Assembly: GCF_001509795.1 (NCBI RefSeq)
Contig: NZ_LLZN01000079.1
Coordinates: 1-64,000 of the forward strand
Direction of reading: 5' to 3'
DNA length: 64,000 nt
DNA from: Streptomyces sp. NRRL WC-3605
GTDB taxonomy: Bacteria > Actinomycetota > Actinomycetes > Streptomycetales > Streptomycetaceae
Under the pieces are notes generated by a model. The model did not search any database, was not told the origin of the DNA, and was given only the letters and a program-made list of their open reading frames with translations. Position 1 is the stretch's first letter. The number at the start of each line of letters is the position of its first letter. Position numbers and translations under genes: made by a program. Of the stretch, positions 27,719 to 35,783 are shown in pieces.

Positions 27719-27912
27719 CTGTCCCAGCCCATCCCCCGTTGTGACACCTCACCGTTGCGCACCAGGCACCCTACTCAGCGTCGCCCGCCTCCGGAACATG
27801 GATTTCACGGCGGTGGCCGGAGTTTTTCGACGGGAATGGAGAAAACATGGAGTAGTTCAAAGCGACACGTTTTCCCATCACGATCCGGACTCGGTTCCGG
27901 CCGCCCACTAGA

Positions 27913-28587
27913 ATGTGCCGACGCGTCGCACCAGCACTCCCTCCGACTTCGACTTCGGGAAGAACGATTCACGAGCTCGCCTCCCGGCTGCGCCGGCTGC
28001 CACCCTCCTGCGGTCCGGTCCGCCTGATCGCCGTCGACGGGCACGCCGGCTCCGGAAAGTCCACGTTCGCCGCCGAGTTGGCGCGCTCCCTTGGGGACGC
28101 CCCGGTCCTGCACCTCGACGACATCGCCAGTCACGACGAGCTGTTCGACTGGACGGCGCGGCTGACCGCCCAGGTGATCGAGCCGTTCACGCGTGGCGGG
28201 ACCGCCCGCTACACCCCCTACGACTGGCGGGCGCGCCGCTTCGGGCCCCCGGTCGCCCTGCCGCCCGAGCCGGTGGTCGTCCTGGAGGGGGTGGGCGCGG
28301 GCCGGCGCGCCCTGCGGCCGTACCTGGCCCGGCTGCTGTGGATGGAGCTGCCGTCCGGGGAGGCGTGGGCCCGCGGCCGCGCCCGCGACGGGGAGGAGCA
28401 GCGGGAGTTCTGGGACGGCTGGGTCGGGGCGGAACGCGCGCACTTCGCCGAGGACCCGTCCCGGCCCTTCGCGGACCTCCTGGTCCACCAGGGACCCGAG
28501 GGGTACGAGGTGACTTCCGGGCCTGCCGTGACCGCTGGCGCGGACCACTCGGTCACCCACGGTGACGGCCCATCTGCAATGTGCTGA
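27913..28587 (+). CDS. P-loop nucleoside/uridine kinase-like protein
   Basis: The 224-residue protein has a Walker A motif GHAGSGKST after the strand PVRLIAVD, then VLHLDDI and PEPVVVLEGVGAG, the order seen in uridine kinase and related small-molecule kinases. Its substrate is unknown. The N-terminus is uncertain. The frame used here starts at ATG 27913; a GTG at 27915 opens the +2 frame, which reads naturally to about base 27965 before the kinase frame takes over. A one-base difference there would join them. No clear ribosome binding site decides between them. Confidence 0.7.
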   Translation: MCRRVAPALPPTSTSGRTIHELASRLRRLPPSCGPVRLIAVDGHAGSGKSTFAAELARSLGDAPVLHLDDIASHDELFDWTARLTAQVIEPFTRGGTARYTPYDWRARRFGPPVALPPEPVVVLEGVGAGRRALRPYLARLLWMELPSGEAWARGRARDGEEQREFWDGWVGAERAHFAEDPSRPFADLLVHQGPEGYEVTSGPAVTAGADHSVTHGDGPSAMC

Positions 28588-28636
28588 ACTTGTGAAGACG
28601 GCTCCTCGGCGGCTTCCCAGAGTGCCCCAACTCGGC

Positions 28637-28666
28637 TTGACCCAGGGGCCGTACAGGTCTTACGTT
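28637..28666 (+). promoter_or_regulatory. Probable vegetative promoter
   Basis: TTGACC (28637-28642), 18-base spacer, TACGTT (28661-28666). Both boxes are close to the HrdB-type consensus, and the region is AT-richer than its surroundings. Start of transcription would be at about 28673. Confidence 0.55.
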
Positions 28667-28672
28667 CTGAAT

Positions 28673-28745
28673 GTGCGGTCATGAGAAACCGCTCTCCAGA
28701 CGCGAAGCCCCCGGTTGTTCCCCCGTGATCGGGGGCTTCGTTCTG
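28673..28745 (+). ncRNA. Candidate small RNA or attenuated leader, about 70 nt
   Basis: The predicted start just after the promoter at 28637-28666 and the hairpin at 28703-28740 bound a transcript of about 70 bases. It contains no open frame of useful length with a ribosome binding site. It could be a free small RNA or a leader that is prematurely terminated upstream of the EccA-like gene. This is inference from promoter plus terminator only. Confidence 0.4.
28703..28740 (+). terminator. Strong hairpin terminator
   Basis: CGAAGCCCCC (28703-28712) pairs perfectly with GGGGGCTTCG (28731-28740), followed by TTCTG. It is not placed after any protein gene on this strand closer than the kinase-like gene 115 bases upstream. 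Confidence 0.7.
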
Positions 28746-29017
28746 CCCGGACGCCGTTTCCCGGGCGCCGAGGGGGGTGATCCGATCACCCTCGGTCACC
28801 GCCCCGCGCGCTCCCGATGTGCTCCCACCTCCCCCGACGGCCTGTGCGGCACCCTGGGGCGCGCCACGCCCTCGCAGGTACGATGCCCCTGGTGCGACCT
28901 ACGGACGGCTGCTCTGCGCACCGTGGCAACTCCGGTCCGCGGTACGGCGGTTCGATACCGGCGGGCGGGGGCGAGCGGTCGGCCAACCGACGGGGGGCAC
29001 GGTTTGTGGGGGACGTG

Positions 29018-30877
29018 ATGGACTTCGGCACGCAGGGCCCCGAGGCCCCGGCCGACCTCGCCTGGCTGCGAGGTGTGGACGCGTACACGATGGGGGCGTA
29101 TCCGCAGGCGGAGGAGGAGTTCCGCACCGCGGTGCGGATCGATCCCGGGATGGCCGACGGCTGGCTCGGCCTGCACGCGCTGCGGGTCGACACGACGACC
29201 GCGCTGCTGCGGATGTTCCGGCACCGGGACCGCTTCGGGGAACAGCGCGCCCGGCACCGCCGTACGCTCAACTCCTGGTACTGGCTGGGCTGGTGGGTGC
29301 AGCCGGTGCTGGAGAGCCCGCGCGATCTGCTGCTGGCCCACGCCTCGCACTGGCTGGACGGACGGCATGTCCCCGAACTGGACCGCGCGCTCGCCGGGCT
29401 GCCGCCCGTGGACACCGACCACCAGGTCCGCTTCCTGCACGCCTGCCGGGCCTATCTGGTCAAGGACTGGGAGCAGCTCGTCCGGCACACCGACCCGCTG
29501 CTCGACGATCCGATGCTGGGCATCGAGGCCGGCCTGTTCGGCGGCATGGCGCGGGTGCGGCTGGAGATGTACGGGCAGGCCGAACCGCTGCTGTCGGCCG
29601 CGCTGATGCGGTGCCGCAGCGAGCAGCCGCAGCGCAAGGAGCTGCGGTACTGGCTGGCCCGCGCGCACGAGGGCACCGGCCGCTCGGCGGCGGCGCTCCC
29701 CCTGTACCGGGCGGTGCACCGCGTCGACCCGGCCTTCATGGACACCTCCGCCCGGCTCGCCGCCATCGCCGAGGGCGACGGGTACGACGACAACGCGGAC
29801 CTGGCCGCGATCACGCTGGCCGGGTTCGGGCAGGACGTCGACGGCTCGGACGGGCTCGACCCGCTGTTCGGCGTCGAGGGCCGCGACCTGAGGCTGCCGG
29901 ACCCCGAGCCACCCACCGGTCCGCTGCCGTCGGTGGCGGACCCGGCGGTGCGGGAGAAGGCGGCCGTGTCGTCACAGCCACTGCCCGCCGGTCCGACCGA
30001 CCCCGCGTTACTCGAGGAGGCGCTGGCCGAACTCGAGCGCATGGTGGGGCTGGAGCCGGTCAAACGCCAGGTCAAGGCGCTGTCCGCGCAGCTGAACATG
30101 GCGCGGCTGCGGGCCGGGCAGGGCCTGCCGGTACAGCCGCCGAAACGGCACTTCGTCTTCTCCGGTCCCTCCGGCACCGGCAAGACCACCGTCGCCCGGA
30201 TCCTGGGCCGGGTCTTCTACGCGCTGGGGCTGCTCGGCGGCGACCACCTCGTGGAGGCCCAGCGGGCCGACCTGGTCGGCGAGTACCTGGGCCAGACCGC
30301 CGTGAAGGCCAACGAACTCATCGACTCCGCGCTCGGCGGCGTCCTGTTCGTGGACGAGGCGTACTCGCTGTCCAACACGGGATACGGCAAGGGCGACGCC
30401 TACGGCGACGAGGCCCTGCAGGTGCTGCTGAAGCGGGCCGAGGACAACCGGGACCACCTGGTCGTGATCCTCGCCGGCTATCCCGAGGGCATGGACCGGC
30501 TGCTGGCCGCCAACCCCGGGCTGTCCTCCCGGTTCACCACCCGCGTCGACTTCCCCTCCTACCGCCCGCTGGAGCTGACCGCGATCGGCGAGGTGCTCGC
30601 CGCCGAGAACGGCGACCTCTGGGACGAGGAGGCGCTGGACGAGCTGCGGTCCATCGCCGGGCACGTGGTCGACCAGGGGTGGATCGACGAGCTGGGCAAC
30701 GGGCGGTTCCTGCGCACGCTGTACGAGAAAAGCTGCGCCTACCGGGACCTGCGGCTGTCGTCCTACCCGGGCGCGCTGACCCGGGAGGAACTGGCCACGC
30801 TGCGGCTGCCCGATCTGATGCAGGCGTACGGCGAGGTGCTGTCGGGGCGGGGGCCGCAGGACCCGTCGGCGCGCTGA
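29018..30877 (+). CDS. EccA/CbbX-like AAA+ ATPase with TPR-type N-terminus
   Basis: A 619-residue protein. Residues about 10-270 are helical TPR-like units (GAYPQAEEEFRTAVRIDPGM). A linker to about 325 is followed by a CbbX/SpoVK-type AAA+ domain with Walker A GPSGTGKT (383-390) and Walker B VLFVDEAYS (442-450). Length and layout match EccA of type VII secretion, yet no esx or ecc gene is in the window, so a role in secretion is not shown. Codon 331 is TTA (30008-30010), implying bldA-dependent translation. GGGGGA lies before the ATG at 29018. Confidence 0.85.
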   Translation: MDFGTQGPEAPADLAWLRGVDAYTMGAYPQAEEEFRTAVRIDPGMADGWLGLHALRVDTTTALLRMFRHRDRFGEQRARHRRTLNSWYWLGWWVQPVLESPRDLLLAHASHWLDGRHVPELDRALAGLPPVDTDHQVRFLHACRAYLVKDWEQLVRHTDPLLDDPMLGIEAGLFGGMARVRLEMYGQAEPLLSAALMRCRSEQPQRKELRYWLARAHEGTGRSAAALPLYRAVHRVDPAFMDTSARLAAIAEGDGYDDNADLAAITLAGFGQDVDGSDGLDPLFGVEGRDLRLPDPEPPTGPLPSVADPAVREKAAVSSQPLPAGPTDPALLEEALAELERMVGLEPVKRQVKALSAQLNMARLRAGQGLPVQPPKRHFVFSGPSGTGKTTVARILGRVFYALGLLGGDHLVEAQRADLVGEYLGQTAVKANELIDSALGGVLFVDEAYSLSNTGYGKGDAYGDEALQVLLKRAEDNRDHLVVILAGYPEGMDRLLAANPGLSSRFTTRVDFPSYRPLELTAIGEVLAAENGDLWDEEALDELRSIAGHVVDQGWIDELGNGRFLRTLYEKSCAYRDLRLSSYPGALTREELATLRLPDLMQAYGEVLSGRGPQDPSAR

Positions 30878-30901
30878 CAGGTCCCGCGGCGTACGGCCGG
30901 C

Positions 30902-31990
30902 TCAGCCGGCCAGGGCTCCCTCCGGCTCACCCGTGCTCAGCCGGGGGCCGGTCACCCGGACCTCCGGCAGCTCCCGGTGGGCCGGGTCGCGGACCTCGCC
31001 CACCAGCAGCTCCAGCACGTCCTCCAGGGCGACCAGACCGAGGACCCGGCCGGACGCGTCGGCCACCTGGGCCAGATGGGTGGCGGCCCGGCGCATCACC
31101 GTCAGGGCGTCGTCCAGGGGCAGTTCGGAGCGCAGGGTCGTCATCGAGCGCCACAGGTGCTGCGGCACCGCCCGGTCGGACTCCTCCAGGTCCAGGACGT
31201 CCTTCACGTGCAGATAGCCCATGAAGGCGCCGTTCTCGGCCGCGACCGGGAACCGGGAGTAGCCGGTGCGGGCGGTGAGGGCGACGATCCGGCCGGGGGT
31301 GACCGAGGGGCTGACCGTGACCAGCGACTCGCGCCGGAGCAGGACGTCCGTCACCGGGCGCGAACCCAGCTCCAGGGCGTCCTCCAGGCGCTCCTGCTCC
31401 TCGGGGTCGAGCAGTCCGGCCTGGCCGGAGTCCTCCACGAGCCGGTTCAGCTGCTCGCTGGTGAACACCGCCTCGACCTCGTCCTTCGGCTCCACGTGGA
31501 ACAGCCGCAGGATGGCCCGCGCGACCGCGCCGAGAGCGACGGTGATCGGCCGGCAGAAGCGGGCGAAGTACACCAGGCCGGGGCTCAGCCACAGCGCGAC
31601 CTTCTCCGGTGCCGCCATGGCCAGGTTCTTCGGCACCATCTCGCCGATGACCAGGTGGAAGAAGACCACGGCGGCGAGCGCGATGACATAGGTGAGCGGA
31701 TGGATCATGCCGTCCGGCAGGCGCACCCACTCGAACACCGGCTCCAGCAGATGCGCCACCGTCGGCTCGGCGACCGCGCCGAGCGTCAGGGAGCAGACGG
31801 TGATGCCGAACTGGGCGGCGGCCATCATCTGCGGCAGGTGCTCCAGGCCGTACAGCACCTGGCGGGCGCGGGCCGTGCCGAGCGGTTCGACCTGGCTGCG
31901 GCGGACCGAGACCAGGGCGAACTCGGCTCCCACGAAGAAGCCGTTGGCGAGCACGAGCAGCGCCGCGAAGAGAAGTTGGAGCACGCTCAT
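30902..31990 (-). CDS. CNNM/CorC-type membrane protein (DUF21 + CBS)
   Basis: A 362-residue protein with an N-terminal four-helix DUF21 (CNNM) domain (starting LFAALLVLANGFFVGAEFAL) and two CBS domains (about 200-330). It lacks the C-terminal CorC_HlyC domain that its upstream neighbour has. This family is linked to magnesium efflux or membrane-damage resistance. Its start overlaps the stop of the neighbour by 4 bases (ATGA), so the two are translated together and may form a heteromer. Confidence 0.9.
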   Translation of the reverse strand: MSVLQLLFAALLVLANGFFVGAEFALVSVRRSQVEPLGTARARQVLYGLEHLPQMMAAAQFGITVCSLTLGAVAEPTVAHLLEPVFEWVRLPDGMIHPLTYVIALAAVVFFHLVIGEMVPKNLAMAAPEKVALWLSPGLVYFARFCRPITVALGAVARAILRLFHVEPKDEVEAVFTSEQLNRLVEDSGQAGLLDPEEQERLEDALELGSRPVTDVLLRRESLVTVSPSVTPGRIVALTARTGYSRFPVAAENGAFMGYLHVKDVLDLEESDRAVPQHLWRSMTTLRSELPLDDALTVMRRAATHLAQVADASGRVLGLVALEDVLELLVGEVRDPAHRELPEVRVTGPRLSTGEPEGALAG

Positions 31991-33312
31991 CGGGTGACCT
32001 CCACGACGGCCCCGGTGCGCACCAGCCGGACCCGTTCGGCCCGGTAGTGCCCGACCCGGCGCACGGACAGCCGCCAGCCGGGCAGCTCCGCCCTGTCACC
32101 GACGGCCGGGATCCGTCCGAGCAGGTCGGCGACCAGGCCCGCGACGGTCTCGTACGGCCCCTCGGGCACGTCGAGACCTATCCGCAGGAGGATGTCGACC
32201 CGGCAGCTGCCGTCGGCGTCCCAGGCGGGCCGGCCGTCCTCGGGCGGCGCCGCGGCGAGCTCGGGCAGGTCCTGCCCGTCGTGCTCGTCCCGGACCTCGC
32301 CGACGATCTCCTCGACGATGTCCTCCAGCGTCACCACGCCCGCTGTGCCGCCGTACTCGTCGACGACGACGGCGATGGGCTGCTCGCTGCGCAGCCGGGC
32401 GAGGAGCGGCTGGACCGGCAGGGTCTCGGGGACCAGCAGGGCCGGGCGGGCGATCCGGCCGACGGGGGTGCGCAGCCGGTCGCTCGAACGGATCGCGAGC
32501 GCGTCCTTCAGATGGACCATGCCGACGATCTCGTCGATCCGCTCCCGGTAGACCGGGAAGCGGGACAGGCCGGTGGCGCGGGTGAGGTTCACCACGTCCT
32601 CGGCCGTGGCCGACGACTGGAGCGCGCTGACCTTCACCCGGGGGGTCATCACGTGCTGCGCGGTCAGCTCGCCGAGGGACAGGGTGCGGACGAACAGGTC
32701 CGCGGTGTCCTGCTCCAGGGCGCCTGCCTGTGCGGAGTGGCGGGCCAGGGAGACCAGCTCGCCGGGGGTGCGGGCGGACGCCAGCTCCTCGGCGGGCTCG
32801 ATGCCCATGGCCCGCACGAGACGGTTGGCGACGGAGTTCAGCGCGGCGATCACCGGGCGGAACAGCCGGGCGAAGACGTGCTGGGGTCCGGCGACGAAGC
32901 GCGCGACCTGAAGGGGCCGCGACACCGCCCAGTTCTTGGGCACGAGCTCGCCGATCACCATCTGCACGGCCGAGGCCAGCAGCATGCCGACGACCACGGC
33001 GACACCGGACACCGCCCCCTCGGGGACGCCGATCGCGCCGAACGGGCCGCCCAGCAGCTGGGCCAGGGCCGGTTCGGCGAGCATGCCGACGACCAGGGAG
33101 GTGATGGTGATGCCGAGCTGGGTGCCGGAGAGCTGGAAGGACAGTTCCCGGAGGGAGGCGACGACCCGATGGGCCCGTCGGTCGCCCTCGGCGGCGGCCT
33201 TCTCGGCGTCCGTGGCCTCGACGGTGACCAGGCCGAACTCGGCGGCCACGAAGAAGCCGTTGGCAAGGATGAGGAGGAACGCGGCTGCCAGGAGCAGCAG
33301 GGGGGTACTCAT
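31987..33312 (-). CDS. CNNM/CorC-type membrane protein (DUF21 + CBS + CorC_HlyC)
   Basis: A 441-residue protein. It has a DUF21 domain at the N-terminus (AAAFLLILANGFFVAAEFGL), CBS domains at about 215-340 (LSRFPVYRERIDEIVGMVHL; VVDEYGGTAGVVTLEDIVEE) and a C-terminal CorC_HlyC transporter-associated domain (RVGHYRAERVRLV near the end). It probably handles divalent cations at the membrane. It is the first gene of a two-gene operon with the shorter paralogue. The ATG at 33312 gives the standard first helix. Confidence 0.92.
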   Translation of the reverse strand: MSTPLLLLAAAFLLILANGFFVAAEFGLVTVEATDAEKAAAEGDRRAHRVVASLRELSFQLSGTQLGITITSLVVGMLAEPALAQLLGGPFGAIGVPEGAVSGVAVVVGMLLASAVQMVIGELVPKNWAVSRPLQVARFVAGPQHVFARLFRPVIAALNSVANRLVRAMGIEPAEELASARTPGELVSLARHSAQAGALEQDTADLFVRTLSLGELTAQHVMTPRVKVSALQSSATAEDVVNLTRATGLSRFPVYRERIDEIVGMVHLKDALAIRSSDRLRTPVGRIARPALLVPETLPVQPLLARLRSEQPIAVVVDEYGGTAGVVTLEDIVEEIVGEVRDEHDGQDLPELAAAPPEDGRPAWDADGSCRVDILLRIGLDVPEGPYETVAGLVADLLGRIPAVGDRAELPGWRLSVRRVGHYRAERVRLVRTGAVVEVTR

Positions 33313-33436
33313 GATGCCGCCGCCCCGGTATGTCGGGGGCGGGCGGCGCAGGTACTACAGGACGATCCGTCCATCGCTGGAGGGAATCACTCCTCGGGTA
33401 GGAGGGGCCTTCGAAGGACCGGTCGGACCCACGAGA

Positions 33437-33465
33437 GGCGGAGGCGTCGTGAGAACGCCTCCGCC
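33437..33465 (-). terminator. Hairpin between the PH-domain gene and the CorC pair
   Basis: GGCGGAGGCGT (33437-33447) pairs perfectly with ACGCCTCCGCC (33455-33465) around a 7-base loop. It lies about 110 bases past the end of the his/PH-domain transcript and upstream of the CorC pair, so it probably ends the rib-his run. No T tract. Confidence 0.6.
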
Positions 33466-33577
33466 AACAGATTAATCAAGACCGGGGCACTTGCGGCAGG
33501 GCGAGCGCCCCCGAGTGCGCCCTGATGGGTGTCGGGCGGACCCTGACAGGGGCCGGGCCGGCCGCGACGGATGTCGG

Positions 33578-34054
33578 TCAGCCCTGACGGCCCTCGGGGT
33601 CCTGGACGGACCGGGCCTCGGCGAGGGCGCGCAGGGCACGGGCGTCGGCGATGGCCTTCTCCTTGGCGATACCGGGCTGGATGCCGAGCGCGGGCAGGCT
33701 GGTGCCGTCGCTGAGGTTGAGGAACACCCAGGGGTCGCCGGGCCGCAGGTTCACCTGGACGATCTCGGCCCAGGCGAGCCGGCGCCGGGATGCGATGTTC
33801 ACCACGGTGACACCCGCCTCGTCGGCGACCACGCGGACGCGTGCCAGCTGGGCGAGCACGGCGAACATGAGGGCGCCGGTGAGGACGAAGCTGAGCCGCT
33901 CCCCCGGGCCGAGCTTGTCCAGCAGCAGCGCGACCGCCGTGATGACGACGAAGATCGCCACGCCCGCGCTGAGCAGGATGGCGCGGGTGCGGCCCGGCCG
34001 GAAGGTGACGGGGAGGGTGGGCAGCTCGGACATGACGGGGCTCTCGGAGGACAT
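33578..34054 (-). CDS. PH-domain membrane protein
   Basis: A 158-residue protein with two membrane helices (about 26-45 and 52-68) followed by a bacterial PH-like domain (DEAGVTVVNIASRRRLAWAE; DGTSLPALGIQPG). Function unknown. It begins 11 bases after hisG and is the last gene of the run that starts with ribE. The start may be the ATG at 34054 or the one at 34033; neither has a strong ribosome binding site. Confidence 0.82.
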   Translation of the reverse strand: MSSESPVMSELPTLPVTFRPGRTRAILLSAGVAIFVVITAVALLLDKLGPGERLSFVLTGALMFAVLAQLARVRVVADEAGVTVVNIASRRRLAWAEIVQVNLRPGDPWVFLNLSDGTSLPALGIQPGIAKEKAIADARALRALAEARSVQDPEGRQG

Positions 34055-34065
34055 CTCGGTGCGGG

Positions 34066-34917
34066 TCAGAGGCGGCAGGCGTGGATGGCCGTCGTCAGGA
34101 TGGCGCGGGCGCCGATGTCGTACAGGTCGTCCATGATCCGCTGGGCCTCGCGGGCCGGGACCATGGCACGGACGGCGACCCAGCCCTCGTTGTGCAGCGG
34201 TGAGACCGTCGGCGACTCCAGGCCGGGCGTGAGGGCGACGGCCTTCTCCAGCTGCTCGACGCGGCAGTCGTAGTCCATCATCACGTACGTCCGGGCGACC
34301 AGGACGCCCTGGAGGCGGCGCAGGAACTGCTGCACCTTGGGGTCCTCGGCGTCCGCGCCGGTACGACGGATGACGGCGGCCTCGGACTTCATGATCGGCT
34401 CGCCGACGACCTCCAGGCCGGCGTTGCGCAGCGAGGTGCCGGTCTCGACGACGTCCGCGATGACCTGGGCGACGCCGAGCTGGATGGCGGTCTCGACGGC
34501 GCCGTCGAGGTGCACGACGGAGGCGTCGATGCCGTGGTCGGCGAGGTACTTGGCGACGATGCCCTCGTAGGAGGTGGCGATCGTCTTGCCCTTGAGGTCC
34601 GCCAGGTCGCCGCCGACGGTGCCCGGCTTGGTGGCGAAGCGGAACGTGGAGCGGGCGAAGCCGAGCGGAAGGATCTCCTCGGCCTCGGCGCCCGAGTCGA
34701 TCAGCAGGTCGCGGCCGGTGATGCCGATGTCGAGCTGGCCGGAGGCGACGTAGATCGCGATGTCGCGGGGGCGGAGGTAGAAGAACTCGACCTCGTTGAC
34801 CGGGTCGACGATCCGCAGCTCCTTGGACTCCCGCCGCTGCTGGTAGCCGGCCTCATGCAGCATGTCCGCCGCAGGGCCGGAGAGTGAACCCTTGTTGGGG
34901 ACGGCGATGCGCAGCAT
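34066..34917 (-). CDS. hisG: ATP phosphoribosyltransferase, long form
   Basis: HisG catalyses the first step of histidine synthesis, joining ATP and PRPP. The 283-residue length and the C-terminal ACT-like domain (about 210-283) mark the long, histidine-inhibited form. Motifs include IAVPNKGSLSGPA at the N-terminus, DIGITGRDLL, the PRPP loop region DVVETGTSLRNAGLEVVGE and VMMDYDCRVEQL. It follows hisE by 48 bases, away from the main his operon of Streptomyces. Confidence 0.96.
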   Translation of the reverse strand: MLRIAVPNKGSLSGPAADMLHEAGYQQRRESKELRIVDPVNEVEFFYLRPRDIAIYVASGQLDIGITGRDLLIDSGAEAEEILPLGFARSTFRFATKPGTVGGDLADLKGKTIATSYEGIVAKYLADHGIDASVVHLDGAVETAIQLGVAQVIADVVETGTSLRNAGLEVVGEPIMKSEAAVIRRTGADAEDPKVQQFLRRLQGVLVARTYVMMDYDCRVEQLEKAVALTPGLESPTVSPLHNEGWVAVRAMVPAREAQRIMDDLYDIGARAILTTAIHACRL

Positions 34918-34965
34918 GAGGTCGGCTTCCTTCGTTCGCTTGGCGGTGGAGTGGGGTGGTCGTGC

Positions 34966-35238
34966 TCAGAGATGGGCGTAGACGTCGTCCAGGGAGATCC
35001 CGCGGGCGACCATCATCACCTGGACGTGGTAGAGCAGCTGCGAGATCTCCTCGGCGGCGGCTTCCTTGCCCTCGTACTCGGCGGCCATCCAGACCTCGGC
35101 GGCCTCCTCGACGACCTTCTTGCCGATGGCGTGGACGCCCTTCTCGACGAGTTCGGCGGTGCGGGAAGTGGCGGGATCGCCCTGGGCGGCCTTGTGCTGG
35201 AGCTCGGTGAAGAGCTCCTCGAACGTCTTCTTGGACAT
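34966..35238 (-). CDS. hisE: Phosphoribosyl-ATP pyrophosphatase
   Basis: HisE hydrolyses phosphoribosyl-ATP to phosphoribosyl-AMP, the second step of histidine synthesis. The 90-residue protein has the MazG-like helical signature [15 protein letters not shown] and [15 protein letters not shown], with acidic metal ligands. It is a stand-alone HisE, not fused to HisI. I start at the ATG at 35238; the frame is open 8 codons further without support. It lies between ribH and hisG. Confidence 0.95.
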   Translation of the reverse strand: MSKKTFEELFTELQHKAAQGDPATSRTAELVEKGVHAIGKKVVEEAAEVWMAAEYEGKEAAAEEISQLLYHVQVMMVARGISLDDVYAHL

Positions 35239-35272
35239 GGTGACGCTCAGCCTATGCCACATGTGCCGTTCG

Positions 35273-35758
35273 TCAGCGCCAGGGTTCGGATACTGAGCGC
35301 AGGGTCGCCGCCGTCGCCACGGCCGCGGTCACCGCCTCGTGCCCCTTGTCCTCGCTGGAGCCCTCGATGCCGGCCCGGTCGAGGGCCTGCTCCTCGGTGT
35401 CGCAGGTCAGCACGCCGAACCCGACGGGGACGCCGGTGTCGACCGAGACCTGGGTGAGGCCCTGGGTCACGCCCTGGCACACGTACTCGAAGTGGGGGGT
35501 GCCGCCGCGGATGACGACACCCAGGGCCACGATCGCGTCGTAGCCGCGGCCCGCGAGGACCTTGGCGACGACCGGGAGCTCCCAGCTGCCGGGGACCCTG
35601 AGCAGGGTCGGCTCGTCGATCCCCAGGTCGTGCAGGGCGCGCAGCGCGCCGTCGACCAGTCCGTCCATCACCTTCTCGTGCCACTGTGCCGCGATGACGG
35701 CGACCCGCAGGTCACCCACATTGCGTACGGACAGGTCCGGTGCGCCCTTGCCGCTCAC
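35273..35758 (-). CDS. ribH: 6,7-dimethyl-8-ribityllumazine synthase
   Basis: RibH condenses the ribityl-aminopyrimidine with dihydroxybutanone phosphate to form lumazine, the step before riboflavin synthase. The 161-residue protein has [29 protein letters not shown] with the catalytic His, and [16 protein letters not shown]. It forms an icosahedral shell in many bacteria. It begins 25 bases after ribBA in the riboswitch-led operon. Confidence 0.96.
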   Translation of the reverse strand: MSGKGAPDLSVRNVGDLRVAVIAAQWHEKVMDGLVDGALRALHDLGIDEPTLLRVPGSWELPVVAKVLAGRGYDAIVALGVVIRGGTPHFEYVCQGVTQGLTQVSVDTGVPVGFGVLTCDTEEQALDRAGIEGSSEDKGHEAVTAAVATAATLRSVSEPWR

Positions 35759-35783
35759 GTTCTCTCGACTCCTCGGTGTGGTC

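Larger units (their letters stand above)
28588..29017 (+). other. Gene-free region carrying a promoter, a short hairpin transcript and the leader of the AAA+ gene
   Basis: About 430 bases. It holds a consensus-like promoter (28637-28666), a terminator hairpin only 40-75 bases further on (28703-28740), and then about 275 bases leading to the EccA-like gene with nothing else recognised. Frames crossing it in both directions give low-complexity products. Confidence 0.5.

Noticed and set aside
27833..27857. SigR-like GGAAT and GTT before the P-loop kinase gene
   Set aside because: The spacer is 17 bases, not 18, and nothing links the gene to thiol stress.
29018..30877. A type VII secretion locus
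   Set aside because: Only the EccA-like ATPase is present; no WXG100, eccB, eccC, eccD or eccE gene is seen nearby.
33380..33402. GGAAT upstream of the CorC pair as a SigR promoter
   Set aside because: No GTT at the required distance.
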